Of a DNA stretch of 64,000 bases, positions 43,953 to 55,100 are shown piece after piece. The stretch covers positions 1-64,000 of the forward strand of contig JAWWNJ010000117.1 in assembly GCA_037176885.1 (NCBI GenBank). Direction: 5' to 3'. The position numbers and the translations under genes are program-made. The DNA comes from Favolaschia claudopus. Its lineage: Eukaryota; Basidiomycota; Agaricomycetes; Agaricales; Mycenaceae. Under the pieces are notes generated by a model. The model searched no databases. It was given only the letters and a program-made list of their open reading frames with translations, and was not told the DNA's origin. Each line of letters opens with the position of its first letter. The stretch's first letter is position 1.

Positions 43953-46900
43953 TAGTGTAATTAATTGTGTTATATTCATTGCCTTTATTCCAACGCTCCC
44001 GAAGATCGGATTGTATGCTGAGTTCTTGTACAGAAGTCCCGAGTCAAACGGGCATAGTTTCAGCGTCTGGGGATACAAAAAATCAATTCCAGCACTGAAT
44101 TGTGTTGAATAGAAGTAAGTTACCTGCACAGTTTCTACACCCGAGTCGAATCCGAATCGGGTTGAACGAAGCTGAAAGACCCAATGGTCAGTGGATGCAT
44201 CACCCCGGTTGACTTCGATTCCGCGGGTGTACTAAACGAAGAAGAGCTGGTTCGTTGATTTCGGATGAGGAGAGACGAAAGAAAAGAAGGAAGGAAATGA
44301 CTCACCCACAACAATTGGAAACTGAACGCCGTTTCGAATCGATCCTGCGGTAATCAACGAAAACTCACCGAAAGAAGCACGAGATCCAAATGATCTAACT
44401 CGAAGACTGCAGTAGCAGTAATTAGAAAGCTACGTGCATGCACGAATCGACGTTAGTTGGGGAAGATGGGAATAAGAAGAATCGAGAGGAACGACGCTTG
44501 AAAGGGAGGCAGGAAGAGGGTTAGATTGTATGAATTGAATCGAAGGAGATGACACAGGGAGGAATTCAAAATGACTCGGATTGATCATTGGACGGAGCAA
44601 AATGAATAATTGAAAGGATGTGGTTTGAAAGCTTACCAGCCGCGGCATATCCTCTGTCTACTTGAATGCGAAGATCGAGTCAGTAAACAACTCACCTGGG
44701 GCTATACAAGCACAGCAGAGCATTTAATTGGCACGGGTGAGTGGAGTAAAAGTCAGACCGGCATAGTGTCGCCTGTATCGAGTCGATTCAGCCGAAGTTA
44801 CTGTTTAAGGTCAGTAGGAGACTACTAGCAGTATGAATGAGGAAATTAATATTGAAGTGTTGAGTGCATCGTACCCGCGAAGGTGAGCTACACACAAAGT
44901 CGGCGCGAATCCAATCAATGGTAAAAACGGAAAGCCCGCTGTAACTTCTGATACGAAGAAGGTCAGATAAATTCAAGCGAAAGGAAACGAAGATAAGCCG
45001 CACCTTACTTGAATTCAACTTGATCCCCGAATAACAGCAATACGAGCCGACTAGACCCAGTCGAAGTGAGAAATAAGTAAATTGAATCAATACAAAGGTG
45101 GATAGCAAACCTATCGATTATCTGCAAGCTTAGCTTGAATTAATGAATGGATTATATACACACCAATAGCACACATACCTTGAACACACAAAGCACACGC
45201 GGCGCGTGGCTCTTGAATGAATCCTCGATTCAAACGAGCATACTAGTTTCGGCGCCTTCGGATAACAAAATCAAACTCAGCATTCATTTGTTTGTTCGGG
45301 TTGGACGAGATGAGATAAGCGGACGTACGGGCATGGTTTCGGTAAACGAGGCGAGTCGGAGTCGGGTTGAACGAGGTTATGTTGATTTGAAGGGTGAGGG
45401 CGACGCCAAGTCAAACCCTTCTTCGGACACAAAGTCTGGACAAGAATAATGCAAGGAGCTCGACAGCAACTCGACAGGAAGTCAGAGACGATTAAGACAA
45501 GTGAAGTTTCACAAAATCCTTACCTCGATTGAAGACCAGAGCTGAACGGAAAGAAAACCGAATGAAAAGAGCCGAGAAACCCGATGTCGGCCCTTTTCGG
45601 CTGTGATGCCAACATGACCAAACAAAGGCTTGAGGCAGAGAGGATGAAAAACCTCAGGCTCCGTGTTGGCTTTTTATAGTCTGAGTACACTCTAAAGATG
45701 TTATTGTAACATTTGATGACAGGGAATAACCATAGACAGGCGTGCCTTGACACTGGTCGAAGGAATTTTCGCTGTTTGGCCGTATTGATCTTCGATGTGT
45801 GCTCGGAAGTTCCACCCGTCGTCCCGACGCCCTCAAGGTGAAACCCTCCGCGACTCGAAACGAATCGACTCGCTTCAGAGAGTTGAATCGAAGATCTGGA
45901 AAGCAAAGTGAAGCTGAGTTCAAGGCCGAATGGAAGAAAGAAAGCGAAACGAAATGAAACGAAGCAAGCCATCCCCGTCGAGAATCAAAAAGATGAGACC
46001 GCATCCAAGTCAACCTTGACTTCGAATCACCTCTAACTGTGACTTGCAACGAAAGAACAGGAAAGGAAAGAAACCAAACAAAACTGAAGCTCGCTCACCT
46101 TGGTCCGGTTCCAGAGAACGATACTTCTAACTAATGATACTTCAACAACTTCAACTCGCAGACGAATTGCCGACTCTCGAACAATAGAAAGAGACAAAGG
46201 TCAAGGTCAGTTGAAGGTCACTTCGGGTTGAGATTAAGGATGTTGAAATTCAGTCGCTTGAATCGATAGATAACAGGCATGCAAAAAGGCGCGCGCGCGC
46301 GTGAATCATACCGGCATAGATTTGACCTTCAAAATGCCAGTCAATAATCAGACTCAGTAACAAGTTAAAATTGAACGTACCTGGTTGTAAAAAGGCATAG
46401 TTTCGGCCTTGAACTTGAGATACACAGATAGTTGAATGCGAGGCAGCAAGGTTTCGGGGTCTGGGCTTCGAAATTCAAGTCAGAGAGTCAATGTTTAAAA
46501 TAAGGAATCGAAATTGAGCGTACCTGAGACAAAACCGGCATAGGTTCGCGAAATATACAGGAGGCTGGAGGCGGAGAGGCAAAATTTCGGCCTTGAGAGT
46601 TGAAAAGAGTCAAGTCAGCATCGATCCGTGTAGAGAAATGAAAAGGGTCAGAAGCACCTTGACTCAGACAGACATGGTTCCTGTGCTTACGATGAAAAGC
46701 TTTCGAGGTGAATGTCAGATTGAGTTAAATAGCCAACGGGGTTAAAACTGCGCACCTTGTACCAAGTCCTATAAAGTCGACTTTGAATGATTTTTATCCC
46801 ATGTCAAATGAACGGGGCAGCTTTCAAACTTTTTGAGTTAGGTTAGAGTTCCAAAGCAAAAGCATACTCACCCGAACAAAATGAACCCAAACTCAAGTCA

Positions 46901-46990
46901 ATCTAGATGATTCAATCAGCGAACGAAGAGAAACGACGAAAAAGTCGGCTCGAGAGGTATTGGAGCATAGAGTCATAATTTCCGTATACA
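43953..46990. repeat. Long repeat-rich, non-coding region, probably LTR or leader of the Gypsy element
   Basis: No gene is recognised over about 3 kb. Variants of GGCATAGTTTCGG / GGCATGGTTTCGG recur at irregular spacing (about 44050, 44760, 45240, 45330, 46310, 46395, 46540, 46670). They alternate with ACTCACC, CTTACC or GTACCTG words that on the minus strand are donor-like GGTGAG/GGTAAG/AGGTAC. Block 45668-45805 (TCTGAGTACACTCTAAAG to TTTGGCCGTATTGATC) is clearly homologous to 51452-51588, across the intervening Gypsy pol remains, so both belong to long terminal or leader repeats of that element. A short GC dinucleotide run is at about 46290-46301. Confidence 0.5.
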
Positions 46991-47000
46991 TTAGCGAGTT

Positions 47001-47195
47001 TGCGATGCAGCCATTGGATGGCTAATGGCTACTCAAAAGTCAAAAAACAGGCGCATTGACAAAGGCTAACCCTAGTTTCAGCATCCAAACTTCATTCCAG
47101 GCACCTCTTGTGTAATTTGACAACAATTTTTGGGCCATCAAAGTTCCCTAATCGGGAAATCGTTAGCCATTCAATGGCTCCAATGGCTCATCGCA
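47001..47195. mobile_element. MITE with AGCCATTGGATGGCTAA-type ends (about 195 bp)
   Basis: TGCGATGCAGCCATTGGATG and GGCTAATGGC at the left are inverted at the right as GTTAGCCATTCAATGGCTCC followed by AATGGCTCATCGCA. The interior is non-coding. It sits 36 bp from the end of the Gypsy pol frame. Confidence 0.6.
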
Positions 47196-47230
47196 ATCCC
47201 TCTATTGGCACGGTTACGATCTAGCAAGGA

Positions 47231-49470
47231 CTAAGGATGACCGCGATGAGATGAAGGTTTGGTGAGAGAAGAATTTCTGTTCGGTTTCATGGGAATTTCA
47301 ACCTGAACCTCATAGTTCCCTAGCCAGCCGTCGAGACCAAACGCCATCCTGTTGCGCAGTACTACCTCCTCGAGCTGTTTCCGTTGCTCAGATGTGATAT
47401 CAGAAGAAGAAATGCCAATTTCTTGCAGTAGTTTGTCGCCAGGAACGAAGTCAGGAGGTACTTCAGAGGTTTTCGGACCGCCTTCAAGGGGTTCTTCCGC
47501 CAGAGGATCGTCAGGATCTGTTGGACGAGATATTGGTGACTTGCACAGATTGAGTACCCGAGTATGGTTTCTTGTGTTTTCCAGGGCAACAGAAAGGGCA
47601 GGAGTCATCTAAATTGAGTGGCGTATGCTCCGAGCAACCAGAATCGTCGCAAGATGAAGCAGTGGAAGAAGAGGGTTTTGACAGCGGCACGGAATTTGCT
47701 TCCGTTGATCGGTCCGGAGTCCGGTGATCAACTTTGATCCCCGCTGTCGAAGCTTTCATTGCCTCGGCTCTCTTCTCATCTGCCACCATGTTCTCTGCGA
47801 CAAGATTCCTCATCAGCGAGGCGTGCGCCTTGATCCTGGTTTCCTGCTCCTTGGAATACCTGTCCATTCTATCCAACCAATTCTTAGGATTTCTGGATTT
47901 ACCAACAGTCTGACCAGCGGCAATTATCACCGGAGTTTGCGAGAAATTGGCAATATGAAGGATTGGTTTTTCCCTTGAGATCAAGGGATCCGCTGATCCA
48001 TACATATCATCTCCGCTTCCGTTGTTACTGATCTCCCTTTCTACAAACAGTGAATCCTGACCGGGTGGAAAGTAAGCTTGAACTTTAACAGCAACACTAG
48101 TTTCCGGTGGAATAATGACTCGTTCAATTGACCAGACCTCAGATTTTCCTTGACGAACACGACTTTTACGCTTCAGCTTTTGATTTCGACGATGGACTTG
48201 GCCTTTTGGACCCCGGGTATCATTTCCGATGTGAGTTTTAATTTTAAAGGCGTGTCCTTCATCGTCGACCATCGAGGATGCTGAAGTTTCAACTCTGAGT
48301 GTTCTATCGGAGTCTCCAAAGCGCAGGTAGGCTTTTCCTTCATCCCTAACGATGGAAATTGAATATGAATCCGCAAAATCATTTCCCAGAATGAATGGAG
48401 TCGACATTCCCTCTACAACGTTTACTGGTCCCAGGTATCTGGCGGCCATCTTCGTATTCAGCGACTTCTCAACGGTCGTATTCCTGATGAGCACCAAGTC
48501 TCCCGGCTCGAAATGGTAATCTTCGATAGTATGTTTATGTGCTATCTCATACCGGCGCAAATTCGCTCGTTTCTCGTCGGTGACCCGCTCCCTCATCTGT
48601 TCGACGTGAGTGGCGTGCTTAGCCAGAGCCTGGGCTCGATAGCCGATTAACTCAGCGGTCGTTAGAGTCCTGCCGGGCAGATGCACTAGCCAAGTCGCTT
48701 CTTCTATATCCAGCGGGAGGATTGGATGTGCGCCCGTTACCATAAAGTAGGGTGAACAACCCGTTCCTCGTCGAATAGTGACCCGGTCAGCCCACAACAT
48801 CTGCGGGAAGAACCAGTACCACTTGCTGGGATTCCCGCCAGTAGCTTTCCATAAGGATTGCCTCATCGAGAAGTGCCCATTTTCGACTTTCCCGTTGGCT
48901 TGAGAATTATACGGCGAAACTCTAATATTTCTTATGCCGTATTTAGACTCAAGGTAGGCTACGGCCGCTAGGAAGGCCGGCGCATTATCTGTCACCAGTT
49001 CCTCCGGGCAACCCCACCTACAAATCACATCTTCAAGTAAGAACAAGGCCAGCGTTCTGGCATTCTCGTTCTTTATCGGCCGCGCTTCTATGTAGCTGCT
49101 GAGAGGGCAGCGGGCAGGTGTTGAGTAGTGGTGAAGAGACAGACGAAAGAGTCGTTGACGACTGGGTAGCTGCACCGTCGGGCGTAACAGGTCTTGTGCC
49201 GGGCGGTTGAGTTGAGGTTTGTTGTTCCAGCGGAGCAGAGGGGCTCAACGACTGGGTTTGACGGGTACGATAAGCGTGAGCTTGGGTTCGTCCGCGCAGA
49301 GAATAGAGTTCCCGGGCAAGAGCAACAGGCGGGCGGGAAGGATCGTCAGTCTCGAGATCGAGAGCGGCGGCAGCGGCACGTAGGCTAGTGTTTGTCGACC
49401 GAGGTTTTGGTGGTGGTGCTCTAGCGGATCGTCCTTCTGAAGCCACGTCTCTTCCGAAACTAAATGGCAA
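47231..49470 (-). pseudogene. Rearranged Ty3/Gypsy element with permuted domains (Gag-like, integrase, protease, start of RT)
   Basis: Read leftward: a Gag-like Pro/Ser/Arg-rich start (MPFSFGRDVASEGRSARAPP, 49470). Then a 554-codon frame (49175-47511) begins with integrase sequence: YIEARPIKNENARTLALFL, PEELVTDNAPAF (Asp), SPYNSQANGKVENGHF (Glu), FMVTGAHPILPLDI and MAARYLGPVNVV. At about 48412-48426 it runs without a break into EGMSTPFILGNDFADSYSIS, which belongs to the protease/pre-RT region. A shifted frame (47608-47231) gives ISSSDITSEQRKQLEEVVL and MAFGLDGWLGNYEV, the usual lead-in to RT. The normal Gypsy order is protease, RT, RNase H, integrase. RT core and RNase H are missing. I infer recombination or template switching between two element copies. 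Confidence 0.8.
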
Positions 49471-49679
49471 AATCTTCTATAGCGGGCCTGGAGCTATTGG
49501 CTCAACGGGCGGGTGTATATTCTATTCTCGAGTCAACCGGCGGATGGTTCGTGCTAGTTTAGAGCAGCGTCCACAAGTGATTTCTTTCGACTTGACACAA
49601 ATAATCTGTCACCCCTCGCGGTGGGCTCCAGATGAAACGGTGCGTGTGGGTGTAGGCGTGAAATATATCGAAATATAAA

Positions 49680-51600
49680 ATCACAAAATCTAATCCAATA
49701 CGACGTGTGTGTGTGTGTGTGTTCGGGGTGGCGGGAGCACGTATCGTCCCTCAGAATACTTGTGCAAGCTTCAATCAATCAAGGTCGCTACGTTTGAGCG
49801 GGACGAACTACTAGATTGTCTAGCGAGAACGTAGCGGGCAAAACGATTCGCAGCGGGAGAAGCGAAGAGTCACTCTTTCTGAGACTTCGAAATGAGAAAT
49901 TCTGAGTCTAGCGGGGAGGGTCTCCGTGCCAATAGAAAAGCGTCGCCCGGTAGTGGATCGTCAACCGGCAAGAAGCTTTCTGGATGACAACCGGCGGGCA
50001 GAAGGCGCGGCTCAGCGGGACGGGGTTCTTATACGACCGGCGCGGCTCTGGCGAGAAGCGGGGCTCTTATGTCGATGGCGCGGACACTAACAGTGACCCG
50101 GGCAGTTACACCACTACGCGGCGGCGAGCTCGAACGGGGGTCTTGGTTATACCGCGGAACGGCTGGCACACGGGGCGTCGACGGCGCGGAATCAAGCTCG
50201 AACGGGGGTCTTGGTTATACCGCGGAACAGCAAGAAACGGGGCTTCGTATTTCAGGAGGGCTCGGGCTCAAAGGCTGGCGGGGCTCTCAAAGTTCTGGCG
50301 GCTCGGTATGCCACAAGTCTTTCCGTATCACTCGAGTCTCTCTCAGATATCAAGTCTAGTCTCTTTCAAAGTTCAATTCAAATTCTAGAGTCCGCTACAA
50401 ACTGCCCTTGTCTACGGGTAGGTAATTGACTGAGTAACAAAAAGTACACCGGGAGATTAAATACATGCAGCGGGAGCAGAAACAACCAAATAAAATCATG
50501 ATGAGAGAGTGTCCAAGTTTGATGCCGCGCCCGCTGGGAACCAATGGTATATTCAGGATTGCGAGTCGTGAGTGAAAAGACTGCCTCCCGGAGAAAGTCC
50601 ATGCGGGCGGGTGGGTATTGCGCCTTATTGCAGTGCAATGGCGTGCTGGTTGCCATGTCCCCGGGAGGGGACACGAAATTCTTCCTTCATAATATGGTCT
50701 TGCCGCTGGTCGAGTTGAAGTCGAAAAGGCTTCCCGCTGAGTAGTTAGTCAACGGCTCGACAGCGGTCAAGTTCGTCTCGTCTTCTATCTTCAGAACAGT
50801 CTAAGTTCCAGGGAAAATAGGGAGAGCCGAGTCGCGTTAGCGGCTCGCCACTCGCCGTTCGGGTTGTCCGCAATCAGCGGGAAATGCCCCGGCAACTCGC
50901 CATGTCCTTCTCATCATTCTGACAGAGCCGTTGGCTGGATAGCCGCTGGCTCCGCGGTGCTCCCGCTGGCAGTCGGTCAAGTCCCGGCTGTCCGTAATCA
51001 GCCGGCGTGCTCGGGTAGAGCCTGCCGGTGATCCTGTTCGTCGGTAGAGTGGTGGCCGTCCTGAGTTCGAAGTTGAACTCAGTATGGTCCCCCGCTAGAT
51101 CTTCTTCATGTTGGTCGGCGGGTGAGCGCCTAACCTCAGGGAGGTTGGTAGTTCCTCTTGGTCGCCTCCAGCACCTTGAGATAGTAGTTTCCCACTAAGT
51201 CTCTTGGCCCGGCAGTTTAGAAATAGTCAGCGGCAGAGTCTCGCACCCATGTTTAGGGAAACGTCGCTAAGCCGCTGCTACCCGTTGGTGCCCCACCAGC
51301 TTGTCGGCTATCCACAGCAATAAGATACTGCCCGCGAGGACGGACATATCTTCTAGTATCCTAGCCTCACTTCTCCCGCTGATAGGTCTCGAAAATCGAT
51401 AAATTCCGGGCATTTCATGCCTAGCCGCTGAGCGGCCCTATCACCGTGTTGACATTTTATGGTCTGAATACGCTCTAAAGGGATCATTATCACAGTTTGT
51501 GACCTTGAATAACAATAGACAGGTAAGCCTCGAGACTTGTCGAAGGATTTTTCTCTGTTTGGCCGTATTGATCCCTGATGTGTGGCAGTCCTAATTTTGC
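49680..51600. repeat. GC-rich repeat region, probable long LTR/leader of the Gypsy element
   Basis: No gene is recognised. A (GT)n run lies at about 49704-49721. A 33-bp block GCTCGAACGGGGGTCTTGGT...CGCGGAAC occurs twice (about 50129 and 50196) with related CGGGGCTCTTAT and CGGGGTTCTTAT blocks upstream. CGCTGGC/GCCGCTG-type words are dense at 50860-51260. Block 51452-51588 matches 45668-45805, including TAGACAGG, CTTGTCGAAGGA and TGTTTGGCCGTATTGATC. Short plus-strand frames here follow the repeats. Confidence 0.5.
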
Positions 51601-52176
51601 ACGGCGAATTGCCTTCTTTGGACGTGCCAGCTGTCACCTCCGCTTCTTCCACTCACTCTATGCTGTTTCTTGGCTATCCCACACGGTCTCTGAATTCAGT
51701 CTGCCTTTGCAATTATATTACCACAACTTCTTGAAAACTTTATCTTTGCTTCCAACTTGAACGCGGCCATTTGGACTCGACACGCTATCACTGAAATAAG
51801 CCTTTTCCTCACGAAACTGCAGACACCTGGATACTTCAAATCAGACTGTGATTCCTCTTGTGCATTGCTTCATTCTTTCTGGCTGGGATCACCGAGACTC
51901 GATTTGCTCGCTGCGGCTCTGATCAATGAATTCTGGCCAAAATGGGTTTGAGTGCTTGCCATTCAGTTTCTGTCCCATCTTTACGGACGTTGAGGCAATT
52001 CAGCTGATTTTTTGAACAAACTCTCATATCTGGTGCACAATGCCATCGAAAGGAGCCCAAAATTCATCGGAACTGGTTTGTGCTCACCAGGTGCGATGAA
52101 ACGATTTCGGGTCCGTGCGCATCATTTCGAAATTTGCCTCCGCTGCCAATGTCCCCTTCCCGTCGTCTTGACTCTC
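51601..52176. other. Upstream region of the MULE-Ulp1 gene
   Basis: No gene is recognised. Two earlier ATGs exist: 52040 (different frame, could splice into exon 1) and 52096 (same frame as the chosen start). No terminal inverted repeat matching the far side of the gene was found by eye. Confidence 0.4.
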
Positions 52177-55100
52177 ATGGCCAGCGAATCTGAATCCGAA
52201 GACTCCGCATACGAGAAGAAGAAGAAGGGTGTAGGGAGACCAAGAAAGAAGTGGATAAAACAAAAGATTAAAAGGGGGAAGGAGGCGGTTAAAGCCGGGT
52301 TGAGCGCACTGCTGCGCTCCCGCTCTCCGTCGCCGTCTTCTCCACCACCTGCTTCAGCGCACGGCAGTGCAGGTGTGGCACTTTCCGGCGAGGCTGCTCG
52401 CGATACTCTCCTTGCTCAAGAGGAATACGGCGTTGCGTCGGAGCGTGTTGACCGCAACCAGACCCCAGTTTGGTTGCAGTCCATTGATCATGCTCGACAG
52501 GGCTACCGCAAAATTGCTACACTCAATACAGAGGACCTCCCGGCTTGGTTCAATGAACAGGCAAGTGATGCATTGGTTCGAATATACTGCTCATCGCATC
52601 GATGCTCAAAATTCATACAGAAAAATGATTACCAGCCGAAGTCCCACAGCGGATGTCAAGTCGTCAAACTGGTGGAATTCGGACACCCTGGAGATTCCCC
52701 GAACGACATTCGTGCGCGGAAGTTGGTAGTACGTTGGGCCCACGCAGCATCCCCCGAGCTCAAGGAGCGTGCCATTGCGGATAAGAGACCTGTCTGGCGA
52801 TGGACATACTTTTGTGCCGGTGTCCATGATCTTGAGCCGCCACCGACTCGGGGTGGTGAACCATTGGATACTAGCAGTGAGTCGGAGAGCGAGGAGGACG
52901 AGGAGGACAATGAGGATGAGAGGAAAGAAAGGCCGGGAAAAAAGAAGAAGGTCGAGATTGATGATGACGATAGCGATGCTGGTGAGAGCCGTGGACGGTG
53001 GAACAAATGCGGTTCGGGAGTGAGACTTCGGGTGAGTGTTTTTTTGCTTTTCTTTCTCCATTTGCGGACGCTTACGAATTTCGTAAAGTTTGAGGTAACG
53101 GCGGACGATCTCGCAGTGGTCAACATATGGCAGCTGAAGACTCATGAAGACGCATCCCCAGCACAGTGGATGCTCCTCATGTCTTCCCGTTTTCTTCGAC
53201 TTCAGATTCTGGACCGCGGCCGACGATTCGGAGCCAGCGCTGCTGCGATACAACGCGGTCATTTTTTTATTTATTTCGGTGGAAGCGGGCTCCATTTAAC
53301 GCCTTCACAGACCTGGTGCAAAATTTTATGTTAAGGAACACCTCTGGCGTTGACGCGCCGCTGCCCCGCCATCGGATTCCAACTGGTAAACAGGTCCGGG
53401 ATATGCTACGAGCTGGCAAACAGCGGCTTCGTTTGGCTCGCAATCCATTCCGAGCTACCAAGCTTATGGTTGACCTCAACCCTCGGGATATGTACTAGTG
53501 CGTGTCAATTATCGTTTCTCCTTCGAGTCTGATCCACCTGAATTGCAGTCACACTGAGCACGACTTCACTGCACCTGACGACAAGTCCAAATTCACGGTG
53601 GCAATAACCGATGATTTTTCACTTGACAGTACGATACTCAACACGGCGGGACCCGACGGCACTATTTTCGTGGATTCCACTCATCGCTTGCGGAACGAAA
53701 ACCGGGCCGCAACAACCGTTCTCTGCACAGCCAACGAAGGGAAGCACGTAATGCCTGGCAAGCTTCCGCTTTTTAGCTTAAATCTACATCTTCACTGACC
53801 CAGTAATTCTCAAGGCGCATATCTCATCTCTGCCAACATTAAGGCTCCCACAATTAAAGAGTGGTTTGTTCAGACTATCAGGAAGATTGAGGCGCGGGCG
53901 GCAGAAGTAGCAAATGGTAAGTACTTGAACACAATAGCTGCTATCTGCTTCATTCCAAAATACAGACAAGTCGAAAATTCACGATCGTGATTCAGCCTCA
54001 CAAGACCGACTGTTCTCACGCTGCAAACACATCGCCGAAAACGGGTTTGACTTTACGAACATTATGATCGACAAATCGCGCTCGGAATATAATGGACTTG
54101 TTGACGGTATGTGATGTTCCGAAACCCAATTTGGTCTATTCAGCCCGACTCTTAGCACTTCTGGAACTGGGTATCACGAACTACTGGATCCGGCTCTGCC
54201 AATTCCACATCATTTTTGCTATTCTCCGATTCGATTTCGACGATGGTTCCCAGGGGCTTGGCTTTGCTATTCCAATCTCAATCAAGGCTGAGATTCTCAT
54301 CTTGTTTCGCATATTGCAGCGGTGTCGATCATGGGACCAATGGGACGATACAAAGCGTACCTTTCGGGAAGGACTCGTTCATCTGCTGGGAAACGCTGAT
54401 CGCGACGAGTTAGCAGCCAAAGATGCAGCTGAACGTGTCTCTATGGCCAGCCAGGGAAACAACACTGCCCGCCAGGTGTCTCGTGTCCGGGGGAAGCCTC
54501 GCGCCAGGACAAAGAAGGCCAAGGAATCGAACAAGTCAGTTCTGGAGGTCGTATGGGATTACTTTGACAAGAACTGGTTTATATCACCTTGGATCCGTAC
54601 GTCCCTTCGGGTTTCCGTGTCAGCGCCCCTTAATCTCTTTCACTTAGCTCTATTCACGGACATTGGAATGCCCCCCGGCCAAAGTCGCGACGGGACTTGG
54701 AATACAAACAACTGGGCGGAGACAGCATTCAAGCAGTTCAACACGGTTTTTCTTGACAACAAGCACAACAAACGGTATGTACTTGCATGCACTACATTGA
54801 GTTCAGAATCTCATATCAGTTTATAGTATCGACCAACTTGCATCGGTTATTCTCAATCATCATCTTCCGTATTTTCGGTACTTTCCGACTCCTGACCGTG
54901 CACCTCCGAAGGCTTTCATTGAGCTGCATGACAAAGCCAACCGACTCTGGGAGACTGATGCGGTGCAGCGTACTGAGAATCCTGAAGTTTTCACTGTGGA
55001 CCGAGTAATGTGAGTGACTGTAGAAATTGGAATGACGCGAGGACCATGGACTCACCGTCAATCCCACTGGCAGAAGCGGTGTTCCCACACAATACACGGT

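Noticed and set aside
53258..53310. Apparent frameshift at a T7 run in the MULE-Ulp1 gene
   Set aside because: A 53-bp intron ending TTCACAG with a TTAAC branch-like word restores the frame exactly, so no mutation is needed.
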